Assembly: GCA_902495075.1 (NCBI GenBank)
Contig: CABUVO010000004.1
Coordinates: 62,001 to 126,000 of the forward strand
From: an uncultured Porphyromonadaceae bacterium
GTDB lineage: Bacteria > Bacteroidota > Bacteroidia > Bacteroidales > Muribaculaceae
DNA length: 64,000 nt
Direction of reading: 5' to 3'
This document shows, one piece after another, positions 44,521 to 53,100 of this stretch. Numbering within the stretch: position 1 is the stretch's first letter; every line of letters starts with the position of its first letter. A program made the position numbers and the translations under genes. The notes beneath the pieces were generated by a model. It made no database searches. It was not told the DNA's origin and worked only from the letters and a program-made list of their open reading frames with translations.

Positions 44521-44921
44521 TTAAGTGCTCGATCTTCTTCTGCTTCCATGATCTCGCGCTCGCCCGGACCCTTGTCGTTGATGCCGCAAAGATGAAGCAC
44601 GCCATGAATGATCACGCGAAGCAACTCGGATTCATAGCTCACACCGATTTCCGCGGCGTTTGAAGCGACGGTATCGAGAGAAATGACGATATCCCCTGCA
44701 ATACGATTCCTTCGCGTATAATCGAACGTAATTATGTCCGTGTAGTAATCATGTTGAAGAAACTTGCGATTGGTTTCGAGGATATATTCGTCATCGCAGA
44801 AACAATAATTGAGATTACCGACAGTGTAGCCATGATCGGCTGCAACCTCCCCGATCCATCTCTGTACTCTTTCAAAATCAAGTTTGGGCATTTCCACACC
44901 CTCTGTCATGAATTCGATCAT
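44502..44921 (-). CDS. ybeY: rRNA maturation endoribonuclease YbeY
   Basis: 139 residues; metal-dependent RNase for 16S rRNA 3'-end maturation. The family motif is HGVLHLCGIND (about 108-118); the third metal ligand, usually His, is Asp here, which I believe is common in Bacteroidetes. The start is taken at 44,921; the Met at residue 5 or 11 is possible. The last residues (KLMCNV) and the TAA stop are written by the TTAATGTGTAATGTTTAA repeat, so the natural C-terminus seems to have been replaced by repeat sequence. Confidence 0.92.
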   Translation of the reverse strand: MIEFMTEGVEMPKLDFERVQRWIGEVAADHGYTVGNLNYCFCDDEYILETNRKFLQHDYYTDIITFDYTRRNRIAGDIVISLDTVASNAAEIGVSYESELLRVIIHGVLHLCGINDKGPGEREIMEAEEDRALKLMCNV

Positions 44922-45297
44922 GTGCGAATATTAAAAATTAAAATTTTAACATTAACTTTCAATCCAACTTACAAAAATAATAAAAAACGAGCAAAACTCC
45001 TCAAAGTTGAAGATAATTAAGACTTCAATAACTCATGGTGCATTATTTTGCCTTTTATGATTTTATTTCATCAGAAATAAAGAAATGTTGATAACATACA
45101 TATGTCGCTGATTATATAGATATTAAGATATCGCGACTTCAATTTTAAGGCTTTGAGAATCGAATATTTTGACAATTATTACCGCATACACGAAAATTTT
45201 TTCACTTCGAGGAGGACTTTCTGCATTGCTTCTGCACAAAGAGACAAAACCATTAACCGACCTCGTCGAGGCCGCAGCGACGCGAAGAGATAATGAC

Positions 45298-45372
45298 ACC
45301 ACACCGGACAGACCCTCCTTGCGGGAGCGTCTGTCCGATATGGTGTTATAATTATATGCCCTCTTCAAGGGC
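45298..45372. repeat. large imperfect hairpin in the ybeY/AraC intergenic region
   Basis: Perfect nine-base arms CGGACAGAC (45,305-45,313) and GTCTGTCCG (45,329-45,337) enclose CTCC/GGAG. An outer ACACC/GGTGT can extend the stem past a bulge. A second small hairpin GCCCT/AGGGC follows at 45,358-45,372. No T run follows, so it is not a standard terminator. The rest of 44,922-45,568 is AT-rich; I see no convincing gene there, only a possible -7 box for ybeY (TATTTTTG on the minus strand at 44,979-44,972). Confidence 0.6.
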
Positions 45373-45404
45373 AGACGCGAAAGTTTCAGACACTCCAATT
45401 CATA

Positions 45405-45446
45405 CTTCTCACTTCTTACTTCTAACATTTTACTTCTTACTTATCA
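45405..45446. repeat. low-complexity CTTCTTACTT words
   Basis: Degenerate repeats of ACTTCTTACTTCTAAC/ACTTCTTACTTATC in the intergenic region before the AraC-type gene. Same style as the other simple intergenic repeats; no function visible. Confidence 0.5.
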
Positions 45447-45480
45447 AGCGATAGCACGATTTTGTGTTTAGTAACATAAA

Positions 45481-45513
45481 TTGCACAAAGTTCAAATATT
45501 TTATCTATATTTG
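45481..45513 (+). promoter_or_regulatory. probable promoter of the AraC-type regulator
   Basis: TATATTTG (45,506-45,513) matches the -7 consensus. A TTG at 45,481-45,483 is 22 bases upstream, slightly longer than ideal. The start codon is at 45,575. Confidence 0.5.
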
Positions 45514-45574
45514 GGCACGAAAGAGAAAAATCGGCATACGGGACACGTAAAATTTTTTTTGACAGCTATTGCAG

Positions 45575-46606
45575 ATGGAATATATCGACATTTCATATAT
45601 ATCAGGACTGTCCACCATGTTTTTCGGCATGATAGCGGTTTTCTTTTGGCGCAAAGGAGAAAGACTCCACAAACTCGTAACTTTGCTGATGCTTACAATC
45701 TCGTTACAGTGTATCAAAGATTTCATAATCTTAAGAATGGGAATGTTTTACGAGACAGACTACTGGGAAATGTCGACAGCCTTCGACATGGTTGCTGTAC
45801 CAATGTATGCCTTCATACTGACCGAGCTTGTAAGACCTGGGCACTTGACTTTAAGGAGCATGGTTTGGCAGGAGTTACCCTTTGTGCTGCTGCCGGTGTT
45901 GTACTTTATCACCAACGTTTCCTGGCTGTTCTATATCGAAGTGGCATGGGCAGCCATATATGGCACAACATATCTAATATGGACTGCAATAAGTATCCCA
46001 CGCTATAACCGTTATCTCAAAGAACAGTATTCATACACAGAGAATGTCAACCTAAATTGGCTTAGGATAATTCTATACACATTTTATATTATACTTGGAC
46101 TCTGGATTTTCGACTCTATTGCATTTCATTTTTATATGGAGTGTGTTTATATGATTTGCAATCTACTTCTATGGATGGTTATTTCATTCTTTCTCTTCCG
46201 CCACGAGTCGGTAATTGACGAGCTTTCAGACTGGACTCCGGAGATAAACACGGATGAAGTGACTATTGACAATTCTCTGGCAAAACGCATCGAAGAACTG
46301 TTTGTCGTAAAGAAAGTTTTTTTGAAAGCTGACCTGAAATTGTCTGACATAGCAAAAGAAGTGGGGTCAAACCGCACGTATGTCAGCAAATTTTTCAACA
46401 GCGATTCAGCCACCAACTTCTATAGCTATGTGAATTCGCATCGTGTGGCGTACGCCTGCACACTGCTTTCAGATGGCTCAATTCCTATCCAGGACATTGC
46501 TATCAAGTCTGGTTTCAGTTGCGGATCCGTATTCTCAAGAGTGTTCGCCAAACACAAAGGGTGCTCGCCAACAGCTTACAGAGAGAAAAAACAAAAAAGC
46601 ATGTAA
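45575..46606 (+). CDS. membrane-anchored AraC family transcriptional regulator
   Basis: 343 residues from the ATG at 45,575; a TTG six bases earlier is less likely. Residues about 5-215 contain six to seven hydrophobic helices (GLSTMFFGMIAVFFW, LVTLLMLTISLQ, FVLLPVLYFITNVSWLFYI, ILYTFYIILGLWIF). The C-terminus is a full AraC-type DNA-binding domain with two HTH motifs (KLSDIAKEVGSNRTYVSKFFN; PIQDIAIKSGFSCGSVFSRVFAKHKGCSPTAYR). It probably senses a membrane or external signal and regulates nearby genes. It is the first gene on the plus strand before the kinase operon and may control it; this is inferred from position only. Confidence 0.85.
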   Translation: MEYIDISYISGLSTMFFGMIAVFFWRKGERLHKLVTLLMLTISLQCIKDFIILRMGMFYETDYWEMSTAFDMVAVPMYAFILTELVRPGHLTLRSMVWQELPFVLLPVLYFITNVSWLFYIEVAWAAIYGTTYLIWTAISIPRYNRYLKEQYSYTENVNLNWLRIILYTFYIILGLWIFDSIAFHFYMECVYMICNLLLWMVISFFLFRHESVIDELSDWTPEINTDEVTIDNSLAKRIEELFVVKKVFLKADLKLSDIAKEVGSNRTYVSKFFNSDSATNFYSYVNSHRVAYACTLLSDGSIPIQDIAIKSGFSCGSVFSRVFAKHKGCSPTAYREKKQKSM

Positions 46607-46704
46607 TAATTTGAATTAATGCGATTTGTACGTATTGCAAAGATTGTTTACTTAAAATAAATACTTTTTTTTGACCACACAAATATATATTTTTTACTTA
46701 TGGT

Positions 46705-46729
46705 AAACACAGGTAATCGCACCTGTTTT
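46705..46729 (+). terminator. hairpin with T-rich tail before the kinase operon
   Basis: ACAGGT (46,709-46,714) pairs with ACCTGT (46,721-46,726), followed by TTTTAATTT. It could end the AraC-gene transcript or act as an attenuator in the leader of the next operon, whose first ATG is at 46,760. No clean promoter was found in 46,607-46,759. Confidence 0.5.
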
Positions 46730-46759
46730 AATTTAGAGACATTAATCAATTATGATGTA

Positions 46760-47326
46760 ATGGAAGAAAAAATAAAGGAACTTGCAGATATATTCACCAA
46801 AATGGTGGCGAATGCCAACAGTTTCGGCGATATCTGGAAGAACATAACGCCGGGACGTAGGGCTTTTGCTCTTATGAAAGAGCTGCCGGACACGTTGGCG
46901 GGAGAATTCGACACACCTGCCGACAAGGCTACCCTGCTCGGACAGATGCTTGATCAGATGGAGGAAACATTTACTCCCCGTTTCTGCATAAGCGTAAGAG
47001 AATACATGCAGGCACTCGCTCCAAACGATGTTGACAATAACGCAAAACTTGCTCAATTACGCGATTATATAGACCTTTCACTACCCATGGAGGAGTATTG
47101 CAGGAAATATCACAAACATTTGAAGTTTGACCCGGTGGAACGCACCGAAGAGATGGAGAATGTGATCGAAAGTGTTGAGCGGGAAGTGGCTGAGGAACTT
47201 GCCGGCATGCACAGAGGCATGGGATTCTGCTTCGCACATTGGCACACCCGAAAGGCTGCACTCGCCAACAGGGGTATTGAGTGGAACTCCCCTAACACAA
47301 TGAACCCGGGAGTAATTTTTGACTGA
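46760..47326 (+). CDS. unknown protein, first gene of the kinase operon
   Basis: 188 residues from the ATG at 46,760 (MEEKIKELADIF); 20 in-frame codons upstream overlap the terminator-like hairpin and are left out. No family recognised. Largely helical and acidic, cytoplasmic (no signal or membrane segment). It contains LPDTLAGEFDTPADKATLLGQ and a C-terminal FCFAHWHTRKAALANRGIEWNSPNTMNPGVIFD segment with conserved-looking His/Trp residues. The next gene starts 11 bases after its stop. Confidence 0.75.
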   Translation: MEEKIKELADIFTKMVANANSFGDIWKNITPGRRAFALMKELPDTLAGEFDTPADKATLLGQMLDQMEETFTPRFCISVREYMQALAPNDVDNNAKLAQLRDYIDLSLPMEEYCRKYHKHLKFDPVERTEEMENVIESVEREVAEELAGMHRGMGFCFAHWHTRKAALANRGIEWNSPNTMNPGVIFD

Positions 47327-47337
47327 TTTTGACTGAT

Positions 47338-48159
47338 ATGGAAGAAAAAAAAGAAGCCAGAAAAGAGGAAACAAAATTCAGCATGAAAGATTTGCTGCCG
47401 ACAGTGCTTGATATAGTTGTGCACCATTACGTGCGTGATCAATCCGTTGCAACGAATTACGATGAGAGCGTTCGAATAGATTCCCGCAACATTCGCGTAG
47501 GGAACTTGGTTGACACAGGCAGTCTCGTCTGCGGAAAGCTAATGGTTATAGAAATCACTGAAGAATCCATAACCCTCATCCACATCCACAGCAAAGAGAA
47601 ACGTACACTCAAACTTGAGGAGGAATGGGTAATCGGTCCATATGTCATTGATAACAGTCCCTATATCAGCAGCGACGAAATCACCATGACAATTAAATAC
47701 GATTTCCTCACCCCATGGGAACAGATACCTGAAATAATGGATAAAATCATACCGATTCATGAAAACGCCACGAGCTCGGTAATCCCAGAAACAGTAGATG
47801 ATGAAGAGCGTGTGCTTGCACTCCTTGACCTGGACCTGGAACTCGGCGATGTGGGCAACTATCCGCTTAAGGCTCTGCTTAGCGCATGCAACAACTGGCA
47901 CACAGCCAAGATTGTGAGGCTCGGTCAGTTTCAGGAGATCCTTCTCGAAGGGATTGAAAAAGGAGCACTGGCACCCGATGACGAGACTGGATGGTCATGG
48001 CTGAAAGTAGCAGCAGAAACAAATGATCCGGAGACATTCATGACCGATATGGACCGATACTACGACCTTCTGGCAAGTGCCGTAGAGAATGGCAACACTG
48101 ATGCGCTTGATATAATGAACACTATCTGGGAACCGGAACAAATAATTGAGGAAGACTGA
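47338..48159 (+). CDS. unknown protein, second gene of the kinase operon
   Basis: 273 residues from the ATG at 47,338; a TTG three codons earlier is unlikely. Residues about 35-110 look like a small beta barrel (RVGNLVDTGSLVCGKLMVIEI...LKLEEEWVIGPYVI). The C-terminal part (about 150-270) is helical and repeat-like (WSWLKVAAETNDPETFMTDMDRYYDLLASAVENGNTDALDIM), resembling ankyrin- or Sel1-style helical pairs, so a protein-binding role is possible. Its stop shares a base with the next start (TGATG). Confidence 0.75.
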   Translation: MEEKKEARKEETKFSMKDLLPTVLDIVVHHYVRDQSVATNYDESVRIDSRNIRVGNLVDTGSLVCGKLMVIEITEESITLIHIHSKEKRTLKLEEEWVIGPYVIDNSPYISSDEITMTIKYDFLTPWEQIPEIMDKIIPIHENATSSVIPETVDDEERVLALLDLDLELGDVGNYPLKALLSACNNWHTAKIVRLGQFQEILLEGIEKGALAPDDETGWSWLKVAAETNDPETFMTDMDRYYDLLASAVENGNTDALDIMNTIWEPEQIIEED

Positions 48160-48806
48160 TGAAACCTATCTATCTGACATTGAGAATGCCCTTCGAAAAA
48201 CTTTCGACAGGGGCTTCACGCTTCTGGGGCAATCCCGACCTGCCTAAAAGCACGGAATATCCTACGTATATCGACGATGAAGGAGATCCCTATCCTTACT
48301 TCTTCATCTGCCAGATAAACCTGAAACAATTAGCGGAATTTGCACCCGACAATCCTCTGCCTAAGGATGGTTTACTCTCATTCTTTGCCAAAATCGACCA
48401 CTATCTAGGATATATGGCAGCGAGCGATGGCATCAAGGGCTATATAAGCGATGCTGATGATGTAAAGGTCTTGTATTTACCTGAAATTAATGACATGAAT
48501 GAAGTCGTGCTCCTCGATGATGAAGACAATCCTACGGCACCTGAAGAGATGGAAATAACATTCGCCCGTAACGTAGAACCACTCAGCGATGAGCATGAAC
48601 TATTTGCCGAGCCTACACACAGGGAATGGGAGACATGGGACAAACCTTTCGAAGACTGGTCAATCCTACTGCAGATTGACTCATTTGAAGGTAAAGACTT
48701 CGTGTTGAATTTCATGGACTTCGGTGTGCTCGATTTCCTTATTTCACCAGAAGCATTGAAGAATCACGACTTCTCAGATGTGCGTGGAATTGTTTTATCA
48801 ACTTAA
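48159..48806 (+). CDS. DUF1963 (YwqG-like) protein
   Basis: 215 residues matching the DUF1963 pattern: SRFWGNPDLPKSTEYP near the N-terminus (usually GG.P.LP...WP), FFICQINLKQLAEFAPDNPLPKDGLLSFFA, DWSILLQIDS, and a C-terminal GVLDFLISPEALKNHDFSDVRGIV. The family has no known biochemical function but recurs beside signalling and toxin-immunity genes. The start overlaps the upstream stop by one base. Confidence 0.82.
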   Translation: MKPIYLTLRMPFEKLSTGASRFWGNPDLPKSTEYPTYIDDEGDPYPYFFICQINLKQLAEFAPDNPLPKDGLLSFFAKIDHYLGYMAASDGIKGYISDADDVKVLYLPEINDMNEVVLLDDEDNPTAPEEMEITFARNVEPLSDEHELFAEPTHREWETWDKPFEDWSILLQIDSFEGKDFVLNFMDFGVLDFLISPEALKNHDFSDVRGIVLST

Positions 48807-48835
48807 ACAACATCAAAATTAGCAATTTAAATATA

Positions 48836-49006
48836 CAACTTTCACAAGCGAAAAGTTGAAGTTTATAAGTTTAATCGCGCTTAGCGCAGTTTATAAGTTT
48901 ATTTGTTTGATGCGAAAAAAGAAAACACAGTCATATTCGCATCGGATAAACTCCTTAACTTCTAAACTCTTAAACTTTAAGTTGAAGCTTGCAAAACTTA
49001 AATTAA
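48836..49006. repeat. AAGTTTA-family intergenic element, copy 2 with an inverted partner
   Basis: A hairpin CAACTTT/AAAGTTG (48,836-48,842 and 48,852-48,858), AAGTTTATAAGTTTA, a GCGC-TTA-GCGC hairpin (48,877-48,887), then AGTTTATAAGTTTA. The order is the same as copy 1 at 10,431-10,497. A degenerate inverted copy (CTTAACTTCTAAACTCTTAAACTTTAAG...) follows at about 48,951-49,006. It splits the kinase operon into two gene groups. Confidence 0.78.
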
Positions 49007-49017
49007 ATATACAGATT

Positions 49018-49332
49018 ATGGAATTTCTTCGAGTGTCAGTTTCCGTCAATGCATTAGGAGTGGAATCAGGATGGGGCGACAAGGTGCCTTTGTCAGAATT
49101 GGAAGATGGCAGCACAATCCGTATTGATGCCATGCTGCCGAGCCAATACGGACCATATGTAGCTCCAATATACGCAAAGATGAACGATGACAAAACTGCC
49201 GTTGAAGTCACCAGTGAAAAATATGGCAACAATACCCTTCCCCTCAATAACAAATACCGTTCATGGAATAGTCCGGAGATTGGACTCTCTTACGCAACTT
49301 GCAGGATATCTGTATTCTTAAGCACTTTTTAA
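49018..49332 (+). CDS. unknown small protein in the kinase operon
   Basis: 104 residues from the ATG at 49,018, just after the repeat element; in-frame codons upstream belong to the repeat. Beta-rich, no signal peptide, no cysteine cluster, with PLSELEDGSTIRIDAMLPSQYGPYVAPIY and WGDKVPLSE. No family recognised. The next gene starts 17 bases after the stop. Confidence 0.7.
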   Translation: MEFLRVSVSVNALGVESGWGDKVPLSELEDGSTIRIDAMLPSQYGPYVAPIYAKMNDDKTAVEVTSEKYGNNTLPLNNKYRSWNSPEIGLSYATCRISVFLSTF

Positions 49333-49349
49333 AGAAATTTTCTGACAAA

Positions 49350-50123
49350 ATGGAACAGCATCAATATCGCGAACAACACCTATACAAACAAAAATACGCC
49401 ACTCAGGAGAACAACGCTGACAGTAGTGGCACGTGCACCTTCTGCGGTGCTGAGATTGATGAAGACGAGCGTTTCTGCCCTGACTGCGGTAGCCCGCGGG
49501 GAGGCATAACGTGCCCTAATTGCGGCACCGTCAGCCACCGAAGTTTCTGCAGCCATTGCAACACGCCGCTCAATGATCTTGCGCGAGAAGCAGTGCGACA
49601 AGCCAAAGCAGATCCGGCATTCCGACGAGCCGAACAACTTGCCGCAGAGATGGCTGAACTCGAAAGGCAAATACTCAACGCAGGTGTGCCTAAAGCCACA
49701 CTCGACACTGCACTCAACGAAGAGGCACGCAAAGCTGCAGGACGCTATGCCGACCTGTTCTCCGGCGTGGCATCGCTGAAAGTGCCGGATATGCCGAAAA
49801 CCCAACCCAAACCTCAGGGGAAGGTGCTCACAGGAGATGTGCTTCAGTCTGCTATCAATGCTTACAAAGAAAAGGCTGCCGAATTGCAGCGCACTATCAG
49901 TTCGATGCTTCCGTCTCCTTCCGCAACCCCTGAAGAGAAACGCAACTTCTTCTGCGCCCGAAAGATAATGACAGTAGAAATGCGCGCTACGAAGCAGGAA
50001 TGGGTATGCAACTACTGTGGTTGCCATCATAATCAACCCAGTGAATGCGCTGAGCCACAGCTTGGAGGCACCTGGATTTTCGTAAACCAGCCCACTCCTG
50101 TGGCTAAAATAATTTACGGATAA
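49350..50123 (+). CDS. zinc-ribbon adaptor protein
   Basis: 257 residues from the ATG at 49,350. Two zinc ribbons near the N-terminus (CTFCGAEI...FCPDCGSP and CPNCGTV...FCSHCNTP, about 28-75). A long charged helical stretch follows (AREAVRQAKADPAFRRAEQLAAEMAELERQI). A third Cys-rich knuckle lies at about 228-245 (WVCNYCGCHHNQPSEC). No catalytic domain visible, so a scaffold or adaptor is likely. The TAA stop shares its last base with the ATG of the kinase gene (TAATG), which ties the two products together. Confidence 0.78.
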   Translation: MEQHQYREQHLYKQKYATQENNADSSGTCTFCGAEIDEDERFCPDCGSPRGGITCPNCGTVSHRSFCSHCNTPLNDLAREAVRQAKADPAFRRAEQLAAEMAELERQILNAGVPKATLDTALNEEARKAAGRYADLFSGVASLKVPDMPKTQPKPQGKVLTGDVLQSAINAYKEKAAELQRTISSMLPSPSATPEEKRNFFCARKIMTVEMRATKQEWVCNYCGCHHNQPSECAEPQLGGTWIFVNQPTPVAKIIYG

Positions 50124-53100
50124 TGGCAAATCAAAAACCCTCATGGGGCAACGCCCCGCAGGAATCAACTACAGCCGGCTCCGGTGGCTGGGGCAACGCT
50201 CCACAGGAATCAACCACAGCAGGCTCCGGAGGCTGGGGAAATGCTCCGCAGGAATCAACAACAGCCAAAACCGGAGACTGGGGCAATGCTCCGCAGGAAT
50301 CAACCACAGCGAAAACGGGAGGCTGGGGCAATACTCCACAGGAATCAACCACGGGAGGGCAACCGAAACAATCAGCAGGGAAAAAGGGTGATTGTCCGGT
50401 ATATTCCTTCTATATCTTGAACGGGCTGACATTCAGTGTAAAGCGCGTTATCTCCGACCAGTCAGGTGAAGCCATCATCTTCGAAGTAGAAAACGGCGGC
50501 AATCTCTATGCCCTGAAACTCTATCGACGCGGCGTGGTGCCCAACCATGATGTGCTTCAGCGAATCATGGAGCAGCGCGGCAATGGTCTTCTCGTCGATA
50601 TATATGCTCACGGGCAATGGCATGATGATGTAGGTGGCGGAGACTATCACTATGAAGTTATGGAGCATTGTTGCGGAGGATCGCTCGCAAATGTCAACGT
50701 GCATGGAGACGAAGAAAAACTACGAATGCTTGCCGCCAGGATGGCTTCGGCTCTTGACTTCGCACACAGCAAAGGTGTTCTTCATCGCGACGTAAAGCCT
50801 GCCAATTTCCTCTTCGTCGACAAAGAACAGACACGCTTTGTGCTCACTGACTGGGGGTTGGCGAAAATGCTTGACAAAGACCGGCGTACCGTCACCGATG
50901 CCGGGCGCACGAAAATATATGCCGCCCCTGAGATGTACACCTACATTCCCGGCACCCCTACTTATGTCGGACCGAAAGCCGATTTCTTCTCCATGGGGAT
51001 GACCCTGATGGCTTTGTGGATGGGTGAAGGCAGACTACTTGCCGACGAAACAAAACTCGTGCATGACAAACAGGAAGAAACACTGCCCTATCCTCAACGC
51101 GGCGAAATGAGCGACCACATGCTCGGACTGATCAAAGCCCTGACACGCCGAAATCCTGATGTGCGCGCAGGATTTGACGAAATGATACGCTGGAGCAAAG
51201 GGGAAAGCATATTCCAGGAAAAGGAGGATGATTCGCTGGCAGAGTTCAAGATTATATTTAACGCAACAGCCGGACTTATAGCCCACACGCCCAAAGAACT
51301 CAGCGACATGATGTGGACGGACCGGGAACTTGCAAAAAAGTATCTTTACTCCGACAAGATTGCAAAATGGTTTCGCGATATCGAGCGTCCGGAGCTCGCC
51401 ATGGCAATGGAGGATATTACCGAAAACCGCTTCCCCGGGAACCGTGACGAGGGTCTTTACGCAGCGTGCCTGACCCTGAATCCGGAGATGCCATATACGT
51501 TCATACAGAATGGGAAACGAATAGAAATACACAACCTTAAAGAACTCGGAGAAGCCCTCGGGAACTATACAATCTCTGACATATCCGGCTTGACGAGTCC
51601 GGCGTTCCTGATGTGGGTTGCCATCCAGGATCCTGCTTTGGCAGGAAAAGCCATGAAGAAACCTAACGACTGGTGGTATATAACATATACCCTAACTCCC
51701 GACCGTTCATTCTATTTCTCTCCATTGGCTACGAGCGATTATGGCTCCGTACAGCAGTTGGCACAACGCATTGTTGATGAAATTTCGGGAGTCAAGAAAG
51801 CCGGTCCGTTGCTCGACAGTGTCGCTCCCGGTTTTGAGAAAAGCCGTCTGTATGCTTATCTGAGCGCCAAGGGGCAATACGACAGTCAGATAAAATGGAT
51901 AGAATACTGTCTGGAACTGAACTCTCAAGACAACAAGAAAAAGTTCGCTCCCTATACCCTTCGTGTAGCCCGGTTTAAAGCGGCAACAGGCCTCTTAGGG
52001 AAGGTTCCACCGATCACTATCGACGGTCATACTTTTGAAAAGCCGAAGGATATCGAACAGACGGATATGTCTGAAATATCATCGGATGATCAGGATATAC
52101 TCGCCGACTGGCTCGCCCTCTTCTATCAGGAGGATCCCAATGCAGACTATAAGAAAAAATCCTACCTCAAACGCACTTCAGAATATTCCGATGCCCTTGA
52201 CAGTCTGCCGGAATGCTCGTATTGCCTGCAATCTGAAGACAGCGCAACGGACATAGCCGTAGCAATGCAGGTCAATGAACAGAGTTGGCGCAAAGTGAAG
52301 GTCTGGCGGTGGATAGCAGGTATATTCGGTTTCTTACCCTTGCTCATTATGTGCGCAGCCGGTATTTATCTCACGGTAACCATGGGCGCACTCGACTTTT
52401 CCGACAGCCTTGCAACCGTAGGCTATTGGGTAGGCATAGGTGTCGGAGGATTGATATTCCTTGGTATGATCGGTGATGACTATGGCTTCATTCTTGGTGC
52501 CATAGCCGGTGTGGTAGCCTTCATATTAGTTAAACTTGCATTCACATTCCTCGGATTTATCGTGCCTTGGCTGGTAATAGGTCTAATGCTTGTTTCGCTG
52601 ATATTTTTAGGTAAAAGGGTATTTCTCGGAGGAAAGAAATATTTCGATGACCAATATTCCGATCTTGACTGGGATGAAGCCGTAGAGCGATATTTTGTGG
52701 GAATACGCTTCGATTGTCTTGACAAGGTATTCCCTATCAATGTTCCTGACGATTACCCTGTCTGCGTGATAAATGAAAGCTCCGAAAGAGCCTATGCAGA
52801 GCTTCCCGGAGTGCGCAGAAGCGCATTGTTTATGCTCGCGATGGCTTTGGTCGGAGGCGTGCTGTGCTGGTTCACGGCACGGGGCATAAACAACCCAGTG
52901 GAGAAATCACCTGCCGGAATTGAACTTCTGCAAGGTAATTTCCGCGGCGATATCGAAGGCACGCCCGCAACCATCGATTTCAGGGCTCTCAAGGATGGGG
53001 AACTGGAGGCTGTCATGTCGATAGATTATCGCAGCGGAAACACACGCCAGACCATGGCTGGGAAAACAGCAGCCGCTTTCCCTGTTGTGCTCCCCAAAAC

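Noticed and set aside
45123..45428. Minus-strand 101-codon frame between ybeY and the AraC-type gene
   Set aside because: It runs through the GC-rich hairpin and the CTTCTTACTT repeat, matches no family and has no plausible start context.
46700..46759. Earlier start for the first gene of the kinase operon
   Set aside because: The 20 extra codons overlap the hairpin with T tail; the ATG at 46,760 gives a cleaner N-terminus.
49380..50168. Minus-strand 262-codon frame opposite the zinc-ribbon gene
   Set aside because: Antisense to an operon gene with clear CxxC motifs and coupled start/stop codons; no independent support.
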